From: Candidatus Woesearchaeota archaeon
GTDB lineage: Archaea > Nanobdellota > Nanobdellia > Woesearchaeales > GW2011-AR4
Length of the DNA stretch: 13,758 bases
NCBI GenBank assembly: GCA_018303645.1
Contig: JAGVXR010000027.1
Coordinates: forward strand, 1 to 13,758
Direction of reading: 5' to 3'
Below the pieces are notes generated by a model, which saw only the letters and a list, made by a program, of their open reading frames with translations, was not told the origin of the DNA and did no database searches. Below are positions 1 to 6,011 of the stretch, piece after piece. The first letter of the stretch is position 1, and each line of letters begins with the position of its first letter. Made by a program: the position numbers and the translations under genes.

Positions 1-442
1 TGCTTTGCAGGTAATGAACCAGTTTTTGCAGGATTCTCAAGTCATTTTCATTTCTTATTATTTTAATGCCTTTTTCCTCCAAATCCCCAATCTTGAACAA
101 TAAAGCGCCGATTGCGTCATTCTGCTTGTTGCCCCATTGCTCGTATATTTCCTCCATTGTGATTGGGTCGTATCTTGCATGAATGTATTGGTAATGGTGC
201 TTTGGCTTTTCTTTTACAGCCCAGTCTATCTTGTATTCGTGCTTCAGAAGTATGTCCAGCAAAGCCCTCAGAGTTTTCTTTGCTATATTGTATTTCTGCG
301 CAGCTTCCAAGCCGATTGCCGTGTAAACATTGTCCCTAATCCAGGCAAGATTGTAGCCTGTCTTGGCAGTCATCCTGCTGGCTGCAAATAAGCCTGTGGG
401 ATACTGCATTGTCCTCAAAATCTGGAGTGATTGGTTTAGCAT
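1..442 (-). CDS. Glycoside hydrolase family 15 / phosphorylase kinase alpha-like protein (5' part only)
   Basis: The reading frame is open from an ATG at 442 to the window edge, giving 147 residues, so the gene is truncated by the window. Two blocks are recognisable. At residues 28-45 there is a GY...WIRDNVYTAIG stretch, and at about 88-114 an HARYDP...WGNKQNDAIG stretch. Both match the (alpha/alpha)6-barrel family that includes GH15 glucoamylases and the alpha subunit of phosphorylase kinase. Family members act on alpha-glucans or trehalose, or are non-catalytic sensors; the catalytic glutamates would lie beyond the visible part, so substrate cannot be stated. No signal peptide is visible. 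The gene starts 22 bp after the epimerase-like gene on the same strand, with no clear promoter between them, so co-transcription is likely. Its start region is duplicated at 1324-1340. Confidence 0.72.
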   Translation of the reverse strand, partial: MLNQSLQILRTMQYPTGLFAASRMTAKTGYNLAWIRDNVYTAIGLEAAQKYNIAKKTLRALLDILLKHEYKIDWAVKEKPKHHYQYIHARYDPITMEEIYEQWGNKQNDAIGALLFKIGDLEEKGIKIIRNENDLRILQKLVHYLQS

Positions 443-464
443 TTTCGTTTAAGACAATAATCTA

Positions 465-1337
465 TTAGCCAAGTTTTATAGTAACCGAATAAGTTTTTTT
501 CTGTGAATGCTCTAGCTGCTCAAATTTCCCACTGGTAAAATAATTTTGTGACCCATCAAGAACAGGTAGCTGAGTTACTGGTTCAATGCAAACTTGCCCA
601 TATTTTGCTCCTGGACTCCAAAGATTTAAATTTCCAAAACCTTCGCTTGAAAGTTCTATATGCCTTCCTGTTATTTTGTCTGTGAACTTTATAGAATCGA
701 CTCCTGAAATTGGAAGACCTGCTTTTTCTTTTGATGCCTCTATTACATCCTCCAAAGATAGTGTTTGGCGTCCATATTCAAAGAGCCCATCTTTGCCAGA
801 TACAGGTGCTTTAAAGTCAGGATGCCAGCCGCACCTATAAGGCATAACTTTATCTGAATTATTAGTTAAGCCAAACATAACCTTTACGGAGTCACCTTGC
901 AGTTCTATTGATTTTTCCAGATTGTATGGAAGCCAAATAATATCCCCAGGACTCTCTTTATTAGTTTCATGTTTTGGATTAGGCACCTTGCCTCCATGAT
1001 ATTCCTGCACCAAAAATATGGATGTTTTATCATGGCTTAGGACACGAAAAGTGCGGTATCTGGCAATGCCATGCTGGTCTTGAGGGAAAAATAAATCTCC
1101 AACTTGAACTTTATAGTCATAAACAGGGCCAGTTACAGGATACATAAAAATTTCAGATTTGTTCCACCCAACCCCATCATCAGGTGATTTTAAATCATCA
1201 GGTTTGCCTCCACCATGCATGTATTCTCTACCTAATTTAGCAATGCTTACAAGCTGTCCTCTATAAATCTGAGCCTTAAGATTGCCTTTTTCCAAAGTAA
1301 TAAGTTCTTCCATTTTTGTTCCAGATTGGTTTAGCAT
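465..1337 (-). CDS. Aldose 1-epimerase (galactose mutarotase)-like protein
   Basis: This 290-aa protein looks like the galactose mutarotase-like fold, whose members interconvert alpha and beta anomers of sugars or act on sugar phosphates. Visible signatures are QHGIAR with H89 and R93, GWHPDF with H172 (the likely acid), and CIEP with E252 (the likely base), in the order and spacing of the family. Length fits the family. No signal peptide is seen, so a cytoplasmic location is likely. It lies 3 bp after the 206-aa gene and 22 bp before the GH15-like gene, suggesting one carbohydrate-related transcript. The first eight residues (MLNQSGTK) look like an extension copied from the neighbouring gene's start; M9 at 1313 may be the ancestral start. 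The gene looks more A+T-rich than metK or the L21e operon. Exact sugar specificity is unknown. Confidence 0.8.
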   Translation of the reverse strand: MLNQSGTKMEELITLEKGNLKAQIYRGQLVSIAKLGREYMHGGGKPDDLKSPDDGVGWNKSEIFMYPVTGPVYDYKVQVGDLFFPQDQHGIARYRTFRVLSHDKTSIFLVQEYHGGKVPNPKHETNKESPGDIIWLPYNLEKSIELQGDSVKVMFGLTNNSDKVMPYRCGWHPDFKAPVSGKDGLFEYGRQTLSLEDVIEASKEKAGLPISGVDSIKFTDKITGRHIELSSEGFGNLNLWSPGAKYGQVCIEPVTQLPVLDGSQNYFTSGKFEQLEHSQKKTYSVTIKLG

Positions 1338-1340
1338 TTT

Positions 1341-1961
1341 TTAGTTGCCTTCTAGTTTCCTTGTCAGATATGCCATAGCTTCAGCAATCTTCTTTTGCCG
1401 TTGTTGTCGTGGCGCAAGTTCCATAGTATAACCAAAACAGAGCAATTCTAAATCTGACATTGTATTTTTTTGTTTTTGTTGATATCTTTTGATAAGACTA
1501 TTTCCTTTGTCAAGTTGGTGCAATTCCACCTCGCAAATCATATATCTACTAATCTTTTCAGGAAGTTTATTGCATTCAGAACCAAATAAGACATTTATGT
1601 CATCTGCATCTATTCCACCTTCTATAAACATACCTTCACCTTCGTCGCTCATTCTTAATTTATCAAGATATTTATCTGCTTGTATGCTCATTATGAGTGG
1701 ATATTTAGTTAAAATGGAATCTCCCCCTATTATGTCTTTTATTCTGTAAGATGCGTAAAATAAGCCGTCACTTGGACTTGTATCAACATAGGTTCTTTTT
1801 CCTTTATTTCCCCCTACTTCAAATCCATAGTAAATGGGTTTTCCTTTGACAAACGAAGTGATTATCCTATCCTCAAAACGAGCTTGGGTGTTTCCTCTAT
1901 ACAAGACATTCGGAACTTCCCATCTTATTCTACTTGGGTCTATAATTTTAACATTAACCAT
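1341..1961 (-). CDS. Uncharacterised 206-aa protein, possibly ADP-ribosyltransferase-like fold
   Basis: I do not recognise this family. The N-terminal half has an LYRGNT motif (about residues 20-25), a DTSPSDGLFYAS stretch (about 60-71) and a FIEGGIDADDI stretch (about 112-122). The order R, then S-x-S, then E resembles the R-S-E type ADP-ribosyltransferase layout, but this is a by-eye inference from motifs, not an established assignment. The C-terminal 50 residues are Lys/Gln/Arg-rich and probably helical. No membrane segment or signal peptide is seen. An SD-like GGTGG lies at 1966-1970, 4 nt before the ATG. A TATA-like element at 2004-2011 suggests that this gene opens the leftward transcription unit. 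The coding sequence is visibly A+T-rich. It could be a stress or mobile-element protein; function is not established. Confidence 0.6.
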   Translation of the reverse strand: MVNVKIIDPSRIRWEVPNVLYRGNTQARFEDRIITSFVKGKPIYYGFEVGGNKGKRTYVDTSPSDGLFYASYRIKDIIGGDSILTKYPLIMSIQADKYLDKLRMSDEGEGMFIEGGIDADDINVLFGSECNKLPEKISRYMICEVELHQLDKGNSLIKRYQQKQKNTMSDLELLCFGYTMELAPRQQRQKKIAEAMAYLTRKLEGN

Positions 1962-2003
1962 TAAACCACCTATAGAGTATAATAAAACAACTCTATTTCC
2001 CCC

Positions 2004-2017
2004 TTTATAAACCTTTC
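2004..2017 (-). promoter_or_regulatory. Putative BRE/TATA promoter for the 206-aa gene
   Basis: On the minus strand a TTTATAAA box (2004-2011) is preceded by a purine-rich BRE-like stretch (AAAGGT). Transcription would begin near 1981, leaving a leader of about 20 nt that contains the GGTGG ribosome-binding site. Confidence 0.5.
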
Positions 2018-2063
2018 TATTTTGTTACTACTAGAAAGATGTAGCTATTTTGTATTTAAATAA

Positions 2064-2080
2064 CCGAAATATTTAAATAT
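2064..2080 (+). promoter_or_regulatory. BRE/TATA promoter of the toxin-antitoxin pair, probably leaderless
   Basis: CCGAAA (2064-2069) followed by TATTTAAATAT (2070-2080) is a good archaeal BRE+TATA. The expected start site, about 25 bp downstream, falls at the antitoxin ATG (2103). There is no SD upstream, so the mRNA is probably leaderless. Confidence 0.65.
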
Positions 2081-2102
2081 ATCAATTATCTAAATATGTG
2101 AT

Positions 2103-2345
2103 ATGGGAATAATTACTATAAGCATGAAGGATGAAGTGGAAAAGGAATTAAGACAAACTGCAAAAAGCGAGATAGGGGAGGGCAAGGGCGCTTTAGGCAA
2201 GGCTATAGAGGAAGCGGTTAAAAGGTGGATTGAGGAAAAAAGGCAAGAAGAGATTGCCAAAAGAGCCATGGAAATGATGAATAAGGGGTTGTATTTATTA
2301 AAAGGATGGAAATTCAACAGGGATGAATTATATGACAGAGTCTGA
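2103..2345 (+). CDS. VapB-like antitoxin
   Basis: This 80-aa protein begins with a short beta-strand-like ITISM segment followed by a charged helical stretch ending in AVKRWIEEKR. That layout fits a small ribbon-helix-helix type DNA-binding N-terminus. The C-terminal 30 residues (MNKGLYLLKGWKFNRDELYDRV) hold hydrophobic and aromatic residues of the kind VapB antitoxins use to wrap a PIN toxin. The gene overlaps the downstream PIN gene by 23 bp. The antitoxin-first order with overlap is typical of vapBC loci, where the complex represses its own promoter. The assignment rests on size, layout and neighbour; the sequence itself is not diagnostic. Confidence 0.7.
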   Translation: MGIITISMKDEVEKELRQTAKSEIGEGKGALGKAIEEAVKRWIEEKRQEEIAKRAMEMMNKGLYLLKGWKFNRDELYDRV

Positions 2346-2763
2346 GCTTTTTCTGATTGATACAAATATACTGGTGTATGCTGCTGAAAAAGGCGAAAGC
2401 CCTAAAATCCAGAAGGCTAAAAAACTTGTAAACAGGTGCTGGCAGGGAGAAGAAATTCTTGCCGTCTCTTCCCAAAATTTGGCGGAATTTGTATTTGTGA
2501 CGACAAAAAGGGCAAAATTAAGTTTTGAGGAAGCAAAAACCTTTGCTGGATTTGTTGTTGATTTTCATGGATTTAAGAAAATAGGCTATAATGCGGAAAC
2601 TGTCTTGGCAGCAATAGAAATGGCAAACGAATTCAAAACCTCTTTTTGGGATTCCCTTTTAGCAGCCACAATGAGGGAAAATGGAATTTTTAACATCTAC
2701 ACAGAAAATACCAAAGACTTTAAAATACCATGGATAAATGCTGTAAATCCTTTTAATCAATAG
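2323..2763 (+). CDS. PIN-domain ribonuclease toxin (VapC-like)
   Basis: This 146-aa single-domain PIN protein would be a Mg2+-dependent RNase that inhibits translation when freed from its antitoxin. Acidic positions are visible: D13 in LIDTNILVY, E55 in QNLAEF, D110 in FWDSLLAA, and a final E128/D132 in TENTKDF. Length is normal for VapC. Two start codons are possible, 2323 and 2332 (MTESE), both inside the antitoxin gene, so expression is probably coupled to it. The 3' end overlaps the convergent alaX gene by 11 bp (2753-2763). RNA target is unknown. Confidence 0.85.
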   Translation: MNYMTESELFLIDTNILVYAAEKGESPKIQKAKKLVNRCWQGEEILAVSSQNLAEFVFVTTKRAKLSFEEAKTFAGFVVDFHGFKKIGYNAETVLAAIEMANEFKTSFWDSLLAATMRENGIFNIYTENTKDFKIPWINAVNPFNQ

Positions 2764-3478
2764 TATAATACATCCTTCTGTTATTCTTCCCCTTGTTTTC
2801 CACAGAAACAAGGCTTATTTCGCCTATCTCAGAAGTATTCTTTACCTGTGTTCCGCCGTCTGCCTGTATGTCAATGCCCGGAATCTCAACAATCCTAAGC
2901 TCTGTAACTTCTGGAGGCATTGCCCCTGCAAGCTTCACAATGCCAGGTATCTTAAGCGCTTCTTCCCTTGGCAGAGAGTAAATATTTACATCAATTGCCT
3001 TCTTAACCCACTCATTGGCTATGCCTATATATTGCTGTATCTTGTCCTTGTTCAAAACATCAAGCGAGAAGTCAATTCTTGACTTGTCAGTTCCAAGCTG
3101 GTTGCCAGTGCACAACGCGCCAGCTTCATTGTAAAGCACAGCATCTATTATATGGGCTGCTGTGTGCATTCTCATAAGCCTATATCTTCTGTCCCAGTCT
3201 ATCCTTCCTATAATTCTATCTCCCTTATTTAAACCCCGCCTGGCAATCTCATGGCTTATAATGCCTGAGAACTTGCCCACATACACGACAGGGTACTCAT
3301 CACCATTGCAAATCATAGTTCCTGTATCATGAGGCTGCCCGCCTCCTGCAGGATAAAAAGCTGTCTTGTCCAAAGCAATATACTTCCCATCTTTAACGTT
3401 TTCAACTACAGCTTCAAACTCTTTCAGGTAAGAATCATCCATATATAGGGCGCCTTTCATCTGATAAGAGATTTTCAA
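2753..3478 (-). CDS. alaX: Alanyl-tRNA editing protein AlaX (AlaX-M type)
   Basis: This is a free-standing homologue of the alanyl-tRNA synthetase editing domain. The family deacylates Ser-tRNA(Ala) or Gly-tRNA(Ala) to prevent mistranslation. The N-terminal part has the family's AFYPAGGGQPHDTG motif (residues 40-53), and the zinc-binding HTAAH follows (H105, H109). The second zinc motif, normally CGGTH, here reads DGGTQ (D207, Q211), so two usual ligand positions differ. The ORF opens at 3478 with 241 aa. A TATA-like element centred near 3487 places transcription near 3462, so the true start may be M7 at 3460 on a leaderless mRNA (235 aa). The gene is monocistronic and convergent with the PIN gene. 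Confidence 0.88.
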   Translation of the reverse strand: MKISYQMKGALYMDDSYLKEFEAVVENVKDGKYIALDKTAFYPAGGGQPHDTGTMICNGDEYPVVYVGKFSGIISHEIARRGLNKGDRIIGRIDWDRRYRLMRMHTAAHIIDAVLYNEAGALCTGNQLGTDKSRIDFSLDVLNKDKIQQYIGIANEWVKKAIDVNIYSLPREEALKIPGIVKLAGAMPPEVTELRIVEIPGIDIQADGGTQVKNTSEIGEISLVSVENKGKNNRRMYYTID

Positions 3479-3481
3479 GAT

Positions 3482-3491
3482 ATTATTAAAA
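3482..3491 (-). promoter_or_regulatory. TATA-like element for alaX
   Basis: The minus strand reads TTTTAATAAT. Its centre is about 27 bp from the ATG at 3460 (M7 of the longest ORF), which supports a leaderless start there instead of at 3478. Confidence 0.4.
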
Positions 3492-3502
3492 GTTGTGATG
3501 TT

Positions 3503-3525
3503 AAAAAAAATAAAAGAAAAAGAAA
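3503..3525 (-). terminator. T-rich terminator after the leftward membrane-protein gene
   Basis: Immediately after the stop at 3529, the minus strand carries three T tracts (CTTTCTTTTTCTTTT then T8). This is the oligo-T form used by archaeal RNA polymerase, with no hairpin. Confidence 0.55.
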
Positions 3526-3528
3526 GCC

Positions 3529-3876
3529 TTATTCCTTAGCCAATGACTGTATGGCTTTCAAAGCAACTACAATAGCTGCGGGTGTCACAAAAACTGCTAT
3601 CTGCACCACAATACTAGACAGGTAGCTTCCAATTCTTGGTATGTTGCTTAATGTGTCGCCTGACAGTCCAGTTAACATTAGCGCTGCTGCTGCTATCAAG
3701 AATGGTGTTGATTCTGTTGCTGTAACGTTCAATAATCCAACTATCAATCCTAATACTACCAGCAACAACACTAGCCACCCTTGCACATTTGCTTCAAGGC
3801 TGCCTGAAAATAAGCCTATAACAATTGCTATTAACACTCCTATGATAAAAGCCCATTCTCCCATCTTTTTCGCCAT
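3529..3876 (-). CDS. Small four-helix membrane protein, paralogue of the 4214-4576 gene
   Basis: I do not recognise this 115-aa family. It is mostly hydrophobic, with membrane segments at about residues 8-28, 34-53, 58-75 and 86-108, and a short basic N-terminus (MAKK). It aligns end to end with the divergent neighbour: FIIGVLIAIVIGL with FIIGVIIAVVLGL, VLGLIVGLLN with VLGLVVGFLN, and FVTPAAIVVALK...LAKE with FVVPATVVVGLK...LAK. A strong SD (GGAGGTGG, 3886-3893) lies 9 nt before the ATG. A BRE/TATA about 70 bp upstream implies a leader of about 40 nt, and an oligo-T terminator follows. These signals suggest a well-expressed single-gene unit. Function is unknown; a structural or envelope membrane component is one guess. 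Confidence 0.75.
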   Translation of the reverse strand: MAKKMGEWAFIIGVLIAIVIGLFSGSLEANVQGWLVLLLVVLGLIVGLLNVTATESTPFLIAAAALMLTGLSGDTLSNIPRIGSYLSSIVVQIAVFVTPAAIVVALKAIQSLAKE

Positions 3877-3940
3877 TTTGCTTTTCCACCTCCATTAGTA
3901 TTTTTGGGTAAAAATCCCTTTAAAGTGTTTATATTGAGCT

Positions 3941-3958
3941 TATATTTAAAATTTGCGG
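3941..3958 (-). promoter_or_regulatory. BRE/TATA promoter of the leftward membrane-protein gene
   Basis: On the minus strand CGCAAAT (3951-3957) is followed by TTTAAATATA (3941-3950). The predicted start site is near 3915-3920, giving a leader of about 40 nt with a strong SD. Confidence 0.55.
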
Positions 3959-4141
3959 AAAACCCCGAGATGGGGGTGGGCTAGTTTTTGTGAACTCGCT
4001 TATAGTTACCATTTTTCCCAAATTTTGTTGTAAAATTTTTTTGTTAGAATAATAATTCAATCTCTGTTTTTAAAAATAAGCTGTTTTTAGCCTTAGTTAA
4101 GTGAAATAAGCATAAATTATGCCTTTATTAAGCCGAATTTT
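3959..4141. other. Core of the 337-bp divergent intergenic region
   Basis: No gene is seen in 3877-4213. Besides the two promoters it contains a 13-bp palindrome GCATAA-A-TTATGC (4110-4122), 20 bp upstream of the rightward BRE. It also has a 9-bp direct repeat CTGTTTTTA at 4064-4072 and 4081-4089. Both are possible regulator sites; neither has a known binding protein. The rest is A+T-rich spacer. Confidence 0.4.
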
Positions 4142-4157
4142 CCGAAAGGTTTATATA
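4142..4157 (+). promoter_or_regulatory. BRE/TATA promoter of the rightward membrane-protein gene
   Basis: CCGAAA (4142-4147) followed by TTTATATA (4150-4157) is close to the archaeal consensus. The predicted start near 4180 leaves a 30-35 nt leader ending in a full-length SD. Confidence 0.7.
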
Positions 4158-4199
4158 GGGGCATTCCTAAGAGTATATATAAAAAAAATTTTCACACTC

Positions 4200-4207
4200 G
4201 GAGGTGA
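4200..4207 (+). promoter_or_regulatory. Full-length Shine-Dalgarno sequence
   Basis: GGAGGTGA lies 6 nt before the ATG at 4214. It is fully complementary to the usual 16S rRNA 3' end and fixes this start codon. Confidence 0.75.
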
Positions 4208-4213
4208 AACTAA

Positions 4214-4576
4214 ATGGAAAAGCAAATTGGGAATTACTCTTTCATTATTGGAGTAATTATAGCTGTAGTGCTTGGTTTAGCAGCCCCAATGCTAGGCGCA
4301 GCAGCAGCATGGCTGTGGTCATTGCTGATTGTGCTAGGTCTGGTGGTGGGATTCCTGAATATATCAGGAAAGGAAACCAAGGAGTTTTTATGGGTTACAG
4401 TTGTTCTAGTAGTGGTTGCCTATGCAGGCAGCGCTCAGATTGAATCGTGGAGCAACGTAGAGCTAATAGGACCCTACTTAAAGGCAATTTTTGACAGCAT
4501 CTTGGCATTCGTAGTTCCGGCAACAGTTGTTGTTGGATTGAAGGATGTCTGGGATTTGGCAAAGCCTAACGTATGA
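4214..4576 (+). CDS. Small four-helix membrane protein, paralogue of the 3529-3876 gene
   Basis: This 120-aa hydrophobic protein of unrecognised family has membrane segments at about residues 9-28, 33-51, 58-76 and 90-110. It is homologous over its full length to the divergently transcribed neighbour, strongest at FIIGV, the VLGLVVGFLN block and the C-terminal FVVPATVVVGLK...LAK. The loop between helices 3 and 4 (about residues 76-88: QIESWSNVELIGP) is longer and more polar than in the paralogue. A consensus promoter, a full SD and an oligo-T terminator bracket it as a single-gene unit, probably strongly expressed. The two copies may form a hetero-oligomer or be alternative forms under different control; neither is shown by the sequence. 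Confidence 0.78.
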   Translation: MEKQIGNYSFIIGVIIAVVLGLAAPMLGAAAAWLWSLLIVLGLVVGFLNISGKETKEFLWVTVVLVVVAYAGSAQIESWSNVELIGPYLKAIFDSILAFVVPATVVVGLKDVWDLAKPNV

Positions 4577-4600
4577 TTTTTTCTTTTTTTATTTTTTTTT
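4577..4600 (+). terminator. T-rich terminator after the rightward membrane-protein gene
   Basis: Runs of T6, T7 and T9 follow the TGA stop directly, with no hairpin, as is typical for archaeal termination. Confidence 0.65.
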
Positions 4601-4606
4601 GTTAAG

Positions 4607-4616
4607 ATATATATAG
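4607..4616 (+). promoter_or_regulatory. TATA box of the phosphoesterase gene, leaderless
   Basis: ATATATATAG is centred about 26 bp before the ATG at 4638. There is no SD, so transcription probably begins at or next to the start codon. Confidence 0.6.
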
Positions 4617-4637
4617 CAAGATAGATTTCTGCCAGAC

Positions 4638-5402
4638 ATGATAATATTAAAAGGCATAGAGATAGTTGACTTAGCGCTGTACTTTGGCTCAACGCTTGTC
4701 ATAGCAGATGTCCATATTGGCTATGAAGAAGCGCTCAATAAGCAGGGCGTTCTTGTTCCAAGGCTTCAGCTTGAGGAGATAGTTAAGCGTATGAATGGCA
4801 TATTTAATGTATTGAAAGGTAAAAAAATAGACAGAATAATAGTAAACGGCGACTTAAAGCATGAATTTGGCGCAATCTCAGAGCAGGAGTGGCGCAACAC
4901 GCTTAAGTTTCTTGATTTGCTGGCAAAGCATTGCGATGAAATCATACTTGTCAAAGGCAACCACGATACAATACTTGGGCCAATAGCCAGGAAAAGGAAT
5001 GTTAAAGTTTTGGATTATGTTGTAATTGAACCAGCAACGGATAAATCCAACAACGGAAAAAATTCATTAAAAAAATCATCAAAAACCCTGATAGCGCATG
5101 GTGACAAGATTCCAAAAGAAGCGCTTAAAGATGTTTCCACTATTATAATAGGGCACGAGCATCCTGCTGTTTCCCTCAAAGAAGGCGCCAGAGTTGAGAA
5201 GGTTAAATGCTTTTTGAAAGGCAAATACAAAGGCAGGAATTTGATAGTGCAGCCGTCTTTTAATACTATTGTGCCTGGAACTGATATCTTAAAGGAAGGT
5301 ATACTCAGCCCTTTTCTTCGCCAAAACCTTGGCAATTTCGAGGTTTATGCTGTTGAGGACAAGGTTTATGAGTTTGGAAAACTTAAAGATTTAAGAAAAT
5401 AG
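4638..5402 (+). CDS. SbcD/Mre11-related archaeal metallophosphoesterase
   Basis: This 254-aa calcineurin-like phosphoesterase has the full set of two-metal motifs: ADVH (D24, H26), NGDLKH (D72, H75), GNHD (107-110), AHGD (153-156) and GHEHP (172-176). The spacing and motif variants match the archaeal family related to SbcD/Mre11 (the TIGR00024-like group), whose substrates are not established but may be nucleic acid or nucleotide phosphodiesters. Residues 134-149 form a Ser/Lys/Asn-rich loop that looks like a local insertion. The protein appears cytoplasmic. It is transcribed alone, convergent with the HTH-CBS gene, and the two stops are only 5 bp apart. Confidence 0.85.
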   Translation: MIILKGIEIVDLALYFGSTLVIADVHIGYEEALNKQGVLVPRLQLEEIVKRMNGIFNVLKGKKIDRIIVNGDLKHEFGAISEQEWRNTLKFLDLLAKHCDEIILVKGNHDTILGPIARKRNVKVLDYVVIEPATDKSNNGKNSLKKSSKTLIAHGDKIPKEALKDVSTIIIGHEHPAVSLKEGARVEKVKCFLKGKYKGRNLIVQPSFNTIVPGTDILKEGILSPFLRQNLGNFEVYAVEDKVYEFGKLKDLRK

Positions 5403-5407
5403 TAATT

Positions 5408-5953
5408 TTACCCCCCATACAGCTTCCCCAGCAAATCACTCTTTGTAATCAATCCAACCAGCTTGCCTTCTTCTGCCACCACAACCATGGGATAGTGCTT
5501 CAAAAGGCTGGAAACCACCTGCACAGATGTTGTCTTTGACACTATTGGGGGGGCTTCCTGCATGATTTCCCTTACTTCCTTGCCCTTTGATTTCAGCAAA
5601 GCGTCAAGAATCGTTGATTCCGACACTAAACCCACAAGCTTGTGCTCCTCTATTACAGGAAGCTGCGAAATCTGGGATTTCTTCATTTTGCTTATAGCCT
5701 CCTTTATCGAGGCATTCGGGGCTATGCTTATTATCCTGCCTGCCATGAGCTGCTCTGCCTTTATCTCTTCTTTCCTTTCCAGGTCGCTCAGTGCAGCAAA
5801 TATCTTCTTCGTCTTTGTATAAGTTGGGTCAATCCTGCTGCTTTCAATTTTTGCAATAAGCGACTGCGATACTCCAGCTCGATTGGCAAGCTCTGTCTGA
5901 GTCAATCCAAGCTTCTTCCTGATTTTCTTTATTTCTTCAAGCTCGTAAGTCAT
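5408..5953 (-). CDS. Transcriptional regulator: XRE-type HTH plus two CBS domains
   Basis: Residues 8-60 of this 181-aa protein form an XRE/Cro helix-turn-helix (KKIRKKLGLTQTELANRAGVSQ). Residues of about 66-125 and 129-181 form a tandem CBS pair (SQLPVIEEHKLVGLVSE; YPMVVVAEEGKLVGLITKSDLL). CBS pairs bind adenosyl ligands such as AMP, ATP or S-adenosylmethionine. A DNA-binding domain joined to a CBS pair is a known archaeal regulator layout, so it probably couples an adenylate-type signal to promoter binding. It is divergent from a candidate RNA and then metK, so S-adenosylmethionine is an attractive ligand, but that is inference. Its own TATA is probably in the A+T-rich stretch 5966-5992. 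Confidence 0.85.
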   Translation of the reverse strand: MTYELEEIKKIRKKLGLTQTELANRAGVSQSLIAKIESSRIDPTYTKTKKIFAALSDLERKEEIKAEQLMAGRIISIAPNASIKEAISKMKKSQISQLPVIEEHKLVGLVSESTILDALLKSKGKEVREIMQEAPPIVSKTTSVQVVSSLLKHYPMVVVAEEGKLVGLITKSDLLGKLYGG

Positions 5954-5979
5954 TTTATTGAAAAGTTTTATTTAAAGTC

Positions 5980-5989
5980 TTTTAAATTT
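5980..5989 (+). promoter_or_regulatory. Possible TATA box for the candidate structured RNA
   Basis: TTTTAAATTT lies about 26 bp before 6012, which is 8 nt upstream of the first RNA hairpin. The same A+T-rich stretch probably also serves the divergent HTH-CBS gene. Confidence 0.3.
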
Positions 5990-6011
5990 TCAATCCGTTC
6001 GCTACGCTCAC

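Noticed and set aside
137..391. 84-aa plus-strand reading frame with hydrophobic N-terminus
   Set aside because: It lies antisense within the GH15-like gene, whose protein motifs are clear; no promoter or SD fits.
429..1340. Insertion sequence with target-site duplication around the epimerase gene
   Set aside because: There is no transposase and no terminal inverted repeats were seen; only the 17-bp direct repeat remains, which recombination or local duplication could also explain.
4474..4692. 72-aa minus-strand frame across the terminator and phosphoesterase promoter
   Set aside because: It is antisense to the membrane-protein gene and crosses a T-rich terminator and TATA box; low-complexity Lys/Asn content comes from the poly-T tracts.
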